Source: Shinella zoogloeoides (lineage in GTDB: Bacteria; Pseudomonadota; Alphaproteobacteria; Rhizobiales; Rhizobiaceae). From it: a stretch of DNA of 64,000 bases. The notes under the pieces are model-generated. The model made no database searches, had not been told where the DNA came from, and saw nothing but the letters and a program-made list of their open reading frames with translations. Where the stretch lies: contig NZ_CP086610.1 in assembly GCF_020883495.1 (NCBI RefSeq), positions 3,845,501-3,909,500 on the forward strand, read 5' to 3'. Shown in pieces: positions 18,589 through 27,334 of this stretch (positions are counted from its first letter, which is position 1; each line of letters opens with the position of its first letter). The position numbers were made by a program, and so were the translations under genes.

Positions 18589-19814
18589 AAAAAGCTCCTT
18601 CCGTGCGGCCCCTGCGGGATGCCGAGATGGCGGGCGATGCTTTCGCCGATATCGGCGAAGGTGCTGCGGGTCTCGATGAGGCGCGAGCGCAGGCCTGGGC
18701 CGAAGCTGAGGATCGGCACGCGCTCGCGCGTATGGTCCGTGCCGCGCCAGGTGGGGTCGCAGCCATGGTCGGCCGTCAGGATGACGATGTCGCCGGGCTT
18801 CAGCTTGCGGTCCACCTCCGGCAGGCGGCGGTCGAAGGCCTCGAGCGCGGCGGCATAGCCCGCTACGTCGCGGCGGTGACCGTAGAGCATGTCGAAATCG
18901 ACGAAATTGGTGAAGACGAGATCGCCGTCCTTCGCCTCGTCCATCACGCGCAGCGTTGCGTCGAACAGCGCCATGTTGCCGTTCGCCTTGGTGAGCGTGC
19001 TTATCCCCTGATGGGCGAAGATATCGCCGATCTTGCCGACGGCATGCACGGTGCGTCCGGCTTCCGTCAGCCGGTCGAGCAGGGTCGGCTCGGGCGGCAG
19101 GACGGAATAGTCGCGGCGGTTGCCGGTGCGCTCGAAGGTCTCTGGCGTTTCGCCGAGGAAGGGTCGCGCGATGACCCGGCCGATGCGCCCGCCCGGCCGC
19201 TCGTCGAGGATCTTTCGTACGGTCTCGCAGAAGGCCAAGAGGCGGGCGAGGCCGAAATGCACCTCGTGCGCGGCGATCTGGAAGACCGAATCGGAGGAGG
19301 TGTAGCAGATGGGCTTGCCGGTGCGGGTATGCTCCAGGCCATGGCGGGCGATGATGTCGGTGCCGGAGGCGTGGCAATTGCCGAGGATGCCGGGCACGTT
19401 GCCGGCGCTGCAGATTGCCTCCACAAACTCCGGTTCGAAGGCGTTGCCCTCGACGGGGAAATAGCCCCAGTCGAAGGAAACGGGCGTGCCGGCAATCTCC
19501 CAGTGGCCGGACGGCGTGTCCTTGCCGTTCGACACTTCGCTTGCCGCGCCGTGATAGCCGAAGACGCGCTGCGGAACGTCCATGCCCTGTGGGAAGCGTC
19601 CCGTCGCGGCGCGGGCCGCATGCAGCAGCCCGAGCGCCGACATGTTGGGAAGCCTCAGCGGCCCCTGCCTCAGACCCGGCCTGTCGGCCGCGCCGGCCGC
19701 GCAGAATTCGGCGATATGGCCGAGCGTGTCCGCGCCGAGATCGCCGAATGCCCCGGCGTCAGGCCCGCCACCGATGCCGAAGGAATCGAGAACGAAGAGA
19801 AAGGCTCGCGCCAT
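18585..19814 (-). CDS. deoB: Phosphopentomutase
   Basis: The 409-residue protein is of the alkaline-phosphatase superfamily, with the N-terminal metal motif LDSFGIGG, the [11 protein letters not shown] block, [13 protein letters not shown] and TADHGCDPT. It interconverts (deoxy)ribose-1-phosphate and (deoxy)ribose-5-phosphate, linking DeoA and PunA to DeoC. It is the first gene of a deoB-add-upp series, and its stop overlaps the add GTG start. Confidence 0.95.
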   Translation of the reverse strand: MARAFLFVLDSFGIGGGPDAGAFGDLGADTLGHIAEFCAAGAADRPGLRQGPLRLPNMSALGLLHAARAATGRFPQGMDVPQRVFGYHGAASEVSNGKDTPSGHWEIAGTPVSFDWGYFPVEGNAFEPEFVEAICSAGNVPGILGNCHASGTDIIARHGLEHTRTGKPICYTSSDSVFQIAAHEVHFGLARLLAFCETVRKILDERPGGRIGRVIARPFLGETPETFERTGNRRDYSVLPPEPTLLDRLTEAGRTVHAVGKIGDIFAHQGISTLTKANGNMALFDATLRVMDEAKDGDLVFTNFVDFDMLYGHRRDVAGYAAALEAFDRRLPEVDRKLKPGDIVILTADHGCDPTWRGTDHTRERVPILSFGPGLRSRLIETRSTFADIGESIARHLGIPQGPHGRSFL

Positions 19815-19890
19815 GGATCACCTGCCGTCTGTCCGCATCCCAAAGGAAATGGCATGGCGGCGGCGAAGGGTTCAAGCGAAATCGCGCCTT

Positions 19891-20508
19891 TCAGCAATCG
19901 GTGCAGGAGATGCTATCGCCCTGGCGGGCGCGGAAAAAGCTCGTCTTGCGAAGCGTGATCTCGTTGATGCGCGAGGACAGGTTGGGCGCCATCAGCAGGA
20001 TTGCATGCTGCATCTCGAACTCCGTGCGCACGATGAAGCCCTGTTTCGCCACGGTGTTCGCAGGCAGCGTAACGGCGTCGCCCTTGGTGTAGGGCGTCCC
20101 CTCGGTTTCGTTGGCCGCTCCGCTTGCGCGCGACCATTGCCGCGACCACGCGACCGTCGCGTTGCCGCCGGCATCGATGGTGATGCCGGTCATCTTCAGG
20201 CTGTAGACATTCTGCGCGAAGGGCGCGACGACGCTCCGGGTGACTTCCTTCATGGCGGCGAGCATCGTCGTGTTTGTCTTGTCGACGCGCGTCAGCAGGT
20301 CGGAAACGTTGCTGGAGGCGCGGGCGACCTTGCGCGCGGCCGTGATGCCCACGGTGATCTCGAAGGCGCCGATATAGGTCATGATGAGGAGTGGCGCGAC
20401 GATCACGAACTCGATGGCGCCCACACCGCGGCGGTCGTCGATGAAGCGGCGCAGCATCCGGAGGAAGCCCTTGCCGGTCTTTGGGCTGGAGGTGGGCCGG
20501 GACATCAT
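19891..20508 (-). CDS. TadE-like pseudopilin (second copy)
   Basis: The 205-residue protein has a single N-terminal hydrophobic TadE-type segment, GVGAIEFVIVAPLLIMTYIG, with the Glu near the start of the helix. A mostly polar outer domain and two Cys near the C-terminus (end ISCTDC) follow. TadE-like proteins are minor pilins of Flp pili. The start overlaps the upstream TadE-like gene by 4 bp, so both are made together. Confidence 0.82.
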   Translation of the reverse strand: MMSRPTSSPKTGKGFLRMLRRFIDDRRGVGAIEFVIVAPLLIMTYIGAFEITVGITAARKVARASSNVSDLLTRVDKTNTTMLAAMKEVTRSVVAPFAQNVYSLKMTGITIDAGGNATVAWSRQWSRASGAANETEGTPYTKGDAVTLPANTVAKQGFIVRTEFEMQHAILLMAPNLSSRINEITLRKTSFFRARQGDSISCTDC

Positions 20509-21098
20509 TTGTAGTCCTCGGTCTGCACGATGGTCGTTGCGACCATCAGGTAGTTGCGGGTCGAGCCATCGGCGGCCGTGACGTTGGAGAGCAGGGGACG
20601 TACGACATCCGTGATGATGTCCCAGCGATAATAGGCGCGCACGATGTTGATGGATTTCTTGCCGCCCGGCGCGAATTTGAAGGCGGCCGTGTCGAGATTG
20701 TCCTCGACGATGGAAACCGCCGGGGTGATGTCGGCGTAGCTCGCGAAGCTTTCCACATGGATGAAGAGCCTGTCCTCGGTCTGCGCCTCGGTGTCTGAGC
20801 AGGGCATGAGGAGCTTGATTTCCTCGCAGAATGCCTCGCGATATGCCGCCCTGTCCGTATTGGTGGAGGTAATGATGCCGGTCCGTATCCTGCGCGCCAT
20901 AGTCTCGTTGGCGTTGGCGAAGAGCTGTTCGGCCGAGAAGGCCAGAAGGGTCTCGAGCGAGGCGAAGACGATGATGAAGAATGGCAGGGCAAGCAGGGCG
21001 AATTCGATCGCCGTCGCGCCGTCGCGGCGGGTGAGGAAACGCCTGAACAGTCCGTTCATCGACCGTCGGCGGCTTTCTGCATCATGATCGGGCGACAT
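20505..21098 (-). CDS. TadE-like pseudopilin (first copy)
   Basis: The 197-residue protein carries the TadE helix GATAIEFALLALPFFIIVFA after a basic N-terminus (FRRFLTRRD). It belongs with the Flp-pilus locus that begins on the other strand at 21954. The ATG at 21098 or the one at 21059 (MNGLFRRF) could be used; neither has a clear ribosome site. The extracytoplasmic domain has no recognised fold. Confidence 0.8.
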   Translation of the reverse strand: MSPDHDAESRRRSMNGLFRRFLTRRDGATAIEFALLALPFFIIVFASLETLLAFSAEQLFANANETMARRIRTGIITSTNTDRAAYREAFCEEIKLLMPCSDTEAQTEDRLFIHVESFASYADITPAVSIVEDNLDTAAFKFAPGGKKSINIVRAYYRWDIITDVVRPLLSNVTAADGSTRNYLMVATTIVQTEDYK

Positions 21099-21210
21099 CG
21101 CGATCCGTTCCGAGGCTGCTGGAAGCCCCGACAGTAGCGGACAGAGCGTTTATATTTCGTGTGCGCGGCCGCGAGAAACCGAAGGGTTTCCCGTTTATGG
21201 ACGTGCGGTA

Positions 21211-21621
21211 TCAGCCACCGTCCGTCTTGGAGGCGTGTACTTCGCAGTTCGGGGTGCAGGACAGCACGGAGCGGTCCGTCTGCCGGAAGACGCGCACGGT
21301 ATTGCCCTCGTCGATGGATACGAGGATGCGCTCATCGACGATCGCATTGCCGTCGGCATCGAGCAGGACGAGGTTCGTCGTTCCGAAATTGCGGCCGGTC
21401 AGCACGATGGTCTGGGCGTCGGCCACGGTCGCATCGGCCACCTTGGCGTTGCCGACGATCACCTTGCTGACGGGCCGGTCGAGCCGCAGCACGCGGGCAT
21501 GGTCCATGTAGACGCGCAGATAGGGTTCCTCCGCGCTCGCGGCGACGGTCGTCGCCAACAGGACGAGGGCGGTCGTCGCAAGCTTTGCTGCGTTCGCGGT
21601 AAGGGTCCAGTCGCGTCCCAT
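21211..21621 (-). CDS. Stand-alone pilus/secretin N-terminal domain protein
   Basis: The 136-residue protein has an N-terminal signal peptide (TTALVLLATTVAASA) and a domain like the N-terminal part of CpaC (RVLRLDRPVSKVIVGNAKVADATV, split here: RPVSKVIVGNAKVAD and NFGTTNLVLLDADGN). This domain normally precedes the secretin pore. Here it is a separate periplasmic protein with two Cys near its end. It may assist assembly or anchoring of the CpaC secretin encoded at 23777. Confidence 0.8.
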   Translation of the reverse strand: MGRDWTLTANAAKLATTALVLLATTVAASAEEPYLRVYMDHARVLRLDRPVSKVIVGNAKVADATVADAQTIVLTGRNFGTTNLVLLDADGNAIVDERILVSIDEGNTVRVFRQTDRSVLSCTPNCEVHASKTDGG

Positions 21622-21791
21622 AAACAGTCATCCCGGCAAGTAACTGGCTGCAGCATCGCCCGGAATGGTGAATGAAGCTTTAAGCCCGAAGGGCGGCGGT
21701 CTCGTTTCAACCCTGGCGCTTGTCGCCTGCGCCGCGCGGAATCAAAGGCGGAAAAATGGGAAAACGCGCGAGCGCGCGCTTTGAGAGGGCG

Positions 21792-21858
21792 TTAACCGAT
21801 GGGAAACCATAAATCGGGCAATGGCGTGGCAAGGTTGTGTTAACCGAACTCCTTAAGT
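21792..21858 (+). promoter_or_regulatory. Candidate CtrA half-sites upstream of pilA
   Basis: Two TTAACCGA octamers (21792-21799 and 21840-21847) match the CtrA half-site TTAACCAT at 7 of 8 and 6 of 8 key bases, and a further TTAA lies at 21853. They sit about 100 bp upstream of the pilin start, in the 330-bp gap between divergent genes (21622-21953), which otherwise holds no gene. The spacing is not the ideal TTAA-N7-TTAA. Confidence 0.45.
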
Positions 21859-21953
21859 GGATGGAAATGGCAGGCCTGTAGGTTGCACCCATCCGAACAA
21901 CGGCAACAGTTGGCGGACGTGCTGAACCAACATCGTGGAGCTAGGAGAATACC

Positions 21954-22151
21954 ATGACCAAGATTTTCGCTCGCCTTCTGAAGGATGAGTCTGGCGCTAC
22001 CGCCATCGAATACGGCCTGATCGCCGCCCTGATCTCCGTCGCGCTGATCACCGGCGCCACCGCCCTCGGCGGCTCGCTGAACAACATCTTCGATGGTCTT
22101 TCGAAGCAGATGGATGCTGCTGAAGAGGCCATGCCGGCAGACCCCACGTAA
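21954..22151 (+). CDS. pilA: Flp-type pilin
   Basis: The 65-residue protein has the Flp pilin core: a short leader ending in G, then ATAIEYGLIAALISVALIT, with the conserved Glu-Tyr pair five residues after the cut site. The prepilin peptidase CpaA should process it. The ribosome site is GGAGCTAGGAG. A strong terminator follows, which lets the pilin be made in excess over the assembly genes. Confidence 0.95.
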   Translation: MTKIFARLLKDESGATAIEYGLIAALISVALITGATALGGSLNNIFDGLSKQMDAAEEAMPADPT

Positions 22152-22171
22152 TTCGAGCCAAGCTCGACGCG

Positions 22172-22197
22172 AAAGCCGCCCTCACGGGCGGCTTTCT
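22172..22197 (+). terminator. Rho-independent terminator after pilA
   Basis: A perfect 10-bp stem AAAGCCGCCC/GGGCGGCTTT with a TCAC loop runs into TTTCTGC 20 bp after the pilA stop. It should end most pilA transcripts before cpaA. Confidence 0.85.
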
Positions 22198-22264
22198 GCT
22201 TTCCGGCATTAGCCTTTCCGAAACGGATCGGGCGCATCATCCGATCCGACAAAAGGAGATCATC

Positions 22265-22771
22265 GTGACCCAGGCCATCATCTTCGTCGTATTTCCGCTC
22301 TGCCTTGCGATTGCGGCCTGTTCCGATCTCTTCACGATGCACATTCCCAACCGGGTCCCGGCGATCCTGCTGGCTGCATTCTTCGTCGTCGCCCCGCTTG
22401 CCGGCCTCGGTTTGACCGATATCGCCATGCATGTGGCGGCCGGTCTCATCGTCTTCTCCGTCTGCTTTGCGCTCTTCGCCTTAAACATCATGGGCGGCGG
22501 CGATGCGAAGCTGCTGACGGCCAGCGCCGTCTGGTTCGGGATGACCTTCTCGCTTTTCGAGTTTCTTCTCCTCGTATCGGTCTTCGGCGGCGTGCTGAGC
22601 CTTGCGATCATCAGGCTGCGCGCGCACACCAACACGATCCTCGCCTCCGGCCTGCCCATTCCCAGCCATCTGGTGCTGGAGAAGAAGGTTCCCTATGGCA
22701 TCGCCATCGGCATCGCGGCCTTCATGACCTATCCGGCCTCACCGCTGATGCTCGCCGCCCTCGGCGGCTGA
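22265..22771 (+). CDS. cpaA: Prepilin peptidase CpaA/TadV
   Basis: The 168-residue polytopic protein has the aspartic prepilin peptidase motifs, an early Asp (CSDLFTMHIPN) and GGGDAKLLTA. It cleaves Flp prepilin leaders at the inner membrane. The GTG start at 22265 follows AAAAGGAG. It is the short form without a methylase domain, as usual in tad loci. Confidence 0.92.
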   Translation: MTQAIIFVVFPLCLAIAACSDLFTMHIPNRVPAILLAAFFVVAPLAGLGLTDIAMHVAAGLIVFSVCFALFALNIMGGGDAKLLTASAVWFGMTFSLFEFLLLVSVFGGVLSLAIIRLRAHTNTILASGLPIPSHLVLEKKVPYGIAIGIAAFMTYPASPLMLAALGG

Positions 22772-22858
22772 CAACGCTTTCCGAACGGCTGCATGTCCGG
22801 CGGGCGGCAGGAATGCCGCCCTGAACGCGTTTGTGCAAATTGTGCCGTCAACCGGCCG

Positions 22859-22890
22859 TTAACCATACCTGTAAGGCGACTATTAACCAT
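22859..22890 (+). promoter_or_regulatory. Two exact TTAACCAT boxes upstream of cpaB
   Basis: TTAACCAT occurs at 22859-22866 and again at 22883-22890, 24 bp apart, in the 180-bp gap before cpaB. This octamer is the known CtrA half-site in alphaproteobacteria. Two exact copies in one short gap suggest cell-cycle control of the pilus assembly operon. Confidence 0.6.
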
Positions 22891-22951
22891 AATTACACCA
22901 TTGCCGGTCAATGTGGGCGGATAGGCGACTCCGCAGCTCAGGAACAACCAC

Positions 22952-23755
22952 ATGAAACCGGCGCGAATCATCATTCTGGCAGTAGCCGTCGTTTCGGCGG
23001 GCGTTGCGGGCCTGCTTGCCCTGCAGGTCGCCCGCGGTGGGCGCGTGATGACGCGGACCGAAACCGTCGTCGAGCGCGAACCCACGATCAACGTGCTCGT
23101 CGCCAAGGAAAGCCTGCCGATCGGCGCGCGCCTCAACCCGGGCACGGTCGCCTGGGCGGCCTGGCCGAAGGGGTCGATCGTCGATGGCTTCATCACCGAC
23201 CAGAGCCGGCCGGACGCGGTGGAGGCGCTGGACGGCGCCATCACGCGCCTGCCGATCTTCAACGGCGAGCCGATCCGCCAGGAGAAGATTGCCGATTCGT
23301 CGAACCGGATCATGTCCTCGCTGCTGCCGTCCGGCAAACGCGCCGTGGCGACGGAGATTTCCGTGGCGACGGGCGCGGGCGGCTTCGTGCTGCCGAACGA
23401 CCGCGTCGACGTCATCATGGTGCGCAAGGGCGATACCGGCGGCTACGTGACCGAGACCGTGCTGTCCAATGTGCGGGTTCTCGCCATCGACCAGCAGATC
23501 CAGGAAAAGCCCGACGGCTCGAAATCGGTCGTCGGCAACACGGCCACGCTCGAACTCAACCCGGACCAGACCAGGGTGATCATGGTCGCCCAGGAAATGG
23601 CCGAGCGCCTGTCGCTGGCGCTGCGCTCCGTCGCGGATGCGCAGGAGCCGGACAATGGCGCGGCCGACTACCTGCTCAGCGGAAAAGACGGTGCGCCGCA
23701 GGTGCAGATCATCAAGACCGGTGAAATCGTCGGCTCCAAGCCGGCCGCAGAATAA
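22952..23755 (+). CDS. cpaB: Flp pilus assembly protein CpaB (RcpC)
   Basis: The 267-residue protein has an N-terminal anchor (IIILAVAVVSAGVAGLLALQ), a SAF domain (LVAKESLPIGARLNPG) and the RcpC/CpaB domain with FVLPNDRVDVI. It is a periplasmic partner of the secretin. It heads the assembly operon cpaBCDEF-tadBC. Confidence 0.92.
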   Translation: MKPARIIILAVAVVSAGVAGLLALQVARGGRVMTRTETVVEREPTINVLVAKESLPIGARLNPGTVAWAAWPKGSIVDGFITDQSRPDAVEALDGAITRLPIFNGEPIRQEKIADSSNRIMSSLLPSGKRAVATEISVATGAGGFVLPNDRVDVIMVRKGDTGGYVTETVLSNVRVLAIDQQIQEKPDGSKSVVGNTATLELNPDQTRVIMVAQEMAERLSLALRSVADAQEPDNGAADYLLSGKDGAPQVQIIKTGEIVGSKPAAE

Positions 23756-23776
23756 TAACGATCAGGAGCTGAACCC

Positions 23777-25228
23777 GTGTTTGGTATTGCCAGAACTTTT
23801 AGAGCTTCTGTCGCAGGCGGATTGAGTTTCTGCCTGGCGTTCTCCGGCCTGCCCGCCGCGCCGTCCCTGGCCGAGGCGGCGACGCCGTCGGTCATCCGCA
23901 TCCAGGACAGCGGCCCCGGCGCGCGCAAGTCGATCCGGCTCGGTCTCAACAAGGCCATCGTCATCGACCTGCCGAGCGATGCGCACGACATTCTCGTCGC
24001 CGACCCGGTGAAGGCGGACGCCGTGACGCGCACCTCGCGCCGTATCTATCTCTTCGGCAAGGAAGTCGGCCAGACCAACATCTTCGTCTTCGGCCCGAAC
24101 GGCGAGGAAATCGTCAGCATCGACCTCAATGTGGAGCGCGACGTCGACGGGCTTCAGGCGAATCTGCGCCGCTTCATCCCTGATTCCGATATCCAGGTCG
24201 AGATCATTTCCGACAACATCGTCCTCAGCGGCACCGTACGCACGCCGCAGGACTCCACGCAGGCGGTGAACCTCGCGCAAATCTTCCTCAAGGGCGGCGA
24301 AGCGGCGACCCGCAAGCTGAGCGACAACGACGAGACGGTTATTCTCGGCGGCGGCCGGGAATCGCAGGTCGTCAACATGCTGCGCGTCGAGGGCGAGGAT
24401 CAGGTCACGCTGAAGGTGACCGTCGCGGAAATCCGCCGCGAAGTGCTCAAGCAGCTCGGCTTCGACAACACGTTCCAGCGCCTTCCCGGCGCTTCCGGCT
24501 CCGGCCTCGAGACGCTGATCTTCGATACGACCAGCAGCGGCGTCGCCGGCAATGTCGTTGGCAATATCGGCAAGCTCGGCATCGACACCGCCCTCAGCGC
24601 ACTCGAACAGGCAAAAGCCATCCGCACGCTGGCCGAGCCGACCCTGACGGCGGTTTCCGGCCAGTCCGCGACCTTCAATTCCGGTGGCGAGCGTCTCTAC
24701 TCCGTGTCGGACGGCGACGGCGGCACCCGCATCGAGACCTACCAGTACGGTATCTCGCTCGGCTTCACGCCCACCGTGCTTTCCTCGGGCCGTATCGGCC
24801 TACGCATCAAGACGAAGGTCTCCGAACCTGTTCTCGACGCGAAGGGCGCGGTCGGTGAATACCGCCGCCGCGACGCGGAGACGGTCGTCGAGCTTCCGTC
24901 GGGCGGTTCCATCGCACTGGCGGGCCTCATCCGCGACGAGACGCAGCAATCCGTGTCCGGCACGCCGGTCGCCTCCAAGGTTCCGGTGCTCGGCGCGCTG
25001 TTCCGCCACAAGGCCATCGAGCGCAACGAGACCGAACTGGTGATCATCGCCACGCCCTATCTGGTCAAGCCCGTCGCCCGCAACGCCCTGGCGCGGCCGG
25101 ACGACAATTTCAACGCGGCCAACGACGCCGCCAGCGTCTTCCTCGGCCAGGTGAACCGGCTCTACGGCCAGAAGAACGGACTGCCGGCCCAGCGCTACGA
25201 AGGCAGCGTCGGGTTCATCTACAAATGA
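23777..25228 (+). CDS. cpaC: Flp pilus outer-membrane secretin CpaC (RcpA)
   Basis: The 483-residue protein has a signal peptide, an N-terminal pilus/secretin domain (SIRLGLNKAIVIDLP), a BON-like block and a C-terminal secretin domain ending in VPVLGALFRHKAIERNE. It forms the outer-membrane pore. The start is a GTG at 23777 after AGGAGCTG. Its stop overlaps the cpaD frame (ATGA). Confidence 0.93.
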   Translation: MFGIARTFRASVAGGLSFCLAFSGLPAAPSLAEAATPSVIRIQDSGPGARKSIRLGLNKAIVIDLPSDAHDILVADPVKADAVTRTSRRIYLFGKEVGQTNIFVFGPNGEEIVSIDLNVERDVDGLQANLRRFIPDSDIQVEIISDNIVLSGTVRTPQDSTQAVNLAQIFLKGGEAATRKLSDNDETVILGGGRESQVVNMLRVEGEDQVTLKVTVAEIRREVLKQLGFDNTFQRLPGASGSGLETLIFDTTSSGVAGNVVGNIGKLGIDTALSALEQAKAIRTLAEPTLTAVSGQSATFNSGGERLYSVSDGDGGTRIETYQYGISLGFTPTVLSSGRIGLRIKTKVSEPVLDAKGAVGEYRRRDAETVVELPSGGSIALAGLIRDETQQSVSGTPVASKVPVLGALFRHKAIERNETELVIIATPYLVKPVARNALARPDDNFNAANDAASVFLGQVNRLYGQKNGLPAQRYEGSVGFIYK

Positions 25229-25962
25229 TCGGGTGCGACGTGACGAAGGGACGGGCCCAGCCAATGGCAAACGAAATGCACAGCACCGGAAAGAACCGCC
25301 GCATGAACCGCAATCCGAAGCGCAACGCCGCGCTCCTGGCCATGGCCGCCATCATCGCGGTCGCTTCGGGCTGCGCCAATGCCGACCGCACGACGACCGG
25401 CTCCCTGCCGGACGACTACCGTACCCGCCATCCGATCGTCGTCGGCGAGCAGGAGCGGACGATCGATATCCCCATCGCCACGGGCGCGACGCGGCTGACC
25501 CGCGGCCAGAGCGAGGTGATCGCCGGCTTCGCGGACCGTTACTCCAACGAATCCTCCGGCATGTTCCGCATCGTCGTGCCGCAGGGATCGCGCAACGACG
25601 CGGCGACCACAGTGGCCGCGCGCCAGATCCGCAAGGTTCTTGCCAGCCAGGGCATACCGGCCAAGCGGGTGCTCATCGAAAGCTATTCCGCGCCCGATCC
25701 GGAGGAGGCCGCGCCGATCCGGCTCAGCTATTTCGCCATTGCCGCCTCGACGGCGCCCTGCGGCCAGTGGCCGGAGGATATCCTGTTCAACACCACCGAG
25801 AACAAGAACTACTACAATTTCGGCTGCGCCACGCAGAACAACCTTGCCGCCCAGATCGCCGATCCGAACGATCTTCTCGGCCCGCGCCGCATGACGCCGG
25901 CAGACGCCATGCAGCGCGGCAAGGCGCTGGAGCGTTACCGCGAAGCCTATACGAGCATGTGA
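25225..25962 (+). CDS. cpaD: CpaD-family pilus lipoprotein
   Basis: The frame gives 245 residues from an ATG overlapping the cpaC stop. Internal ATGs at 25264 and 25303 would give products that fit better with the lipoprotein signal AAIIAVASGC; the start is therefore uncertain. The mature part holds the CpaD domain (FADRYSN, APDPEEAAPIRLSYF, LLGPRRMTPADAMQRG). It is thought to be an outer-membrane lipoprotein supporting the secretin. Confidence 0.88.
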   Translation: MIGCDVTKGRAQPMANEMHSTGKNRRMNRNPKRNAALLAMAAIIAVASGCANADRTTTGSLPDDYRTRHPIVVGEQERTIDIPIATGATRLTRGQSEVIAGFADRYSNESSGMFRIVVPQGSRNDAATTVAARQIRKVLASQGIPAKRVLIESYSAPDPEEAAPIRLSYFAIAASTAPCGQWPEDILFNTTENKNYYNFGCATQNNLAAQIADPNDLLGPRRMTPADAMQRGKALERYREAYTSM

Positions 25963-26011
25963 GGATCGTGACGATGCCTTCCCACTCCCCGAGCAAAGCC
26001 AGGGTAACGCC

Positions 26012-27298
26012 ATGAGCACGGTTGACTACGACTTCGACAACGGGCGGATGCAGGACGCAGCGGATGAGACGGTCCGTGCCGCGGACCTGGAGGCCCTGCG
26101 TCCGCTGCCGCGCATCTCCGTGCATGCCTTCTGCGAGAGCGAGGCGATGCTGCGCATGATGGAGCGCTGCGGGCAGGACCGCCGCATGGCGAAGGTGAGC
26201 CTGAAGGTTTCCAGCGCCAGCGTCGCGGCGGCGGCCAGCATGTTCGCCTCCGCGCCGACGCCCAATCTCCTGATTCTCGAAACCTCGGCGCAGCCGGGCG
26301 ACATCATGGATGAGCTCGCGCCGCTTGCCGAGGTATGCGATCCCAGCACCAAGGTGATCATCGTCGGGCGCTACAACGACATCCCGCTCTACCGCGAGCT
26401 TATCCGCAACGGAATTTCCGAATATATGGTCGGGCCGGTCGGCATGGCCGATGTGCTGAACGCCATGGCGGCGATCTTCATCGACCCGGACGCCGAGCCG
26501 CTCGGCCGCTCCATCGCCTTCATCGGCGCCAAGGGCGGGGTCGGTTCCTCGACCATCGCGCATAACTGCGCCTTCGACATTTCCAGCCTGTTCCAGACCG
26601 AGGTGATCCTCGCCGACCTGGACCTGCCCTATGGCACGGCCAATATCGATTTCGACCAGGACCCGCCGCAGGGCCTTTCCGAGGCGATCTTCGCGCCGGA
26701 ACGTCTCGACGAGGTCTTCCTCGACCGCCTGCTGGCCAAATGCTCCGAGCATCTTTCGCTGCTTGCCGCCCCTTCCATGCTCGACCGCGCCTACGATCTC
26801 GAGCGCGGCGCGTTCCAACCGGTGCTCGAAGTGCTCCAGCGCAGCGCGCCGGTAACGGTGCTCGACGTGCCGCATGCCTGGTCGGAATGGACGCGCACGC
26901 TGCTGTCGGAGGTCGACGAGCTGGTCATCACGGCCGTGCCCGATCTTGCCAACCTGCGCAACGCCAAGAACATGATCGACGCGCTGAAGAAGCTCAGGCC
27001 GAACGACAAGCCGCCGCACCTGATCCTCAACCAGGTCGGCATGCCGAAGCGCCCGGAAATCGCCCCTGCCGATTTCTGCGAGCCGCTCGGCGTCGAGCCG
27101 GTCGCGATCATCCCCTTCGACGCCCAGCTCTTCGGCACGGCGGCCAATAGCGGCCGCATGATCGCGGAGATGGATCGCAAGTCGCCGACGGCGGAGACCT
27201 TCTCGCAGATCGCCCATCTGGTGACGGGACGCGCGACGGTGAAGAAACCCAAAAAGGCCGGCCTCGGCAAGATGCTCGGCCTGCTCGGACGGAAGTAG
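26012..27298 (+). CDS. cpaE: CpaE-family pilus assembly ATPase (TadZ)
   Basis: The 428-residue protein has a receiver-like N-terminal domain and a ParA/MinD-like ATPase with a deviant Walker A, KGGVGSSTIAHN (Ser-Ser where Lys-Thr is usual), and the DLDLPYG block. CpaE/TadZ localises the pilus machine at the pole. The degenerate Walker A is usual for this family. Confidence 0.92.
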   Translation: MSTVDYDFDNGRMQDAADETVRAADLEALRPLPRISVHAFCESEAMLRMMERCGQDRRMAKVSLKVSSASVAAAASMFASAPTPNLLILETSAQPGDIMDELAPLAEVCDPSTKVIIVGRYNDIPLYRELIRNGISEYMVGPVGMADVLNAMAAIFIDPDAEPLGRSIAFIGAKGGVGSSTIAHNCAFDISSLFQTEVILADLDLPYGTANIDFDQDPPQGLSEAIFAPERLDEVFLDRLLAKCSEHLSLLAAPSMLDRAYDLERGAFQPVLEVLQRSAPVTVLDVPHAWSEWTRTLLSEVDELVITAVPDLANLRNAKNMIDALKKLRPNDKPPHLILNQVGMPKRPEIAPADFCEPLGVEPVAIIPFDAQLFGTAANSGRMIAEMDRKSPTAETFSQIAHLVTGRATVKKPKKAGLGKMLGLLGRK

Positions 27299-27334
27299 CC
27301 CATAGGGGCGATGCAACAGACTGGATGAAGCGGC

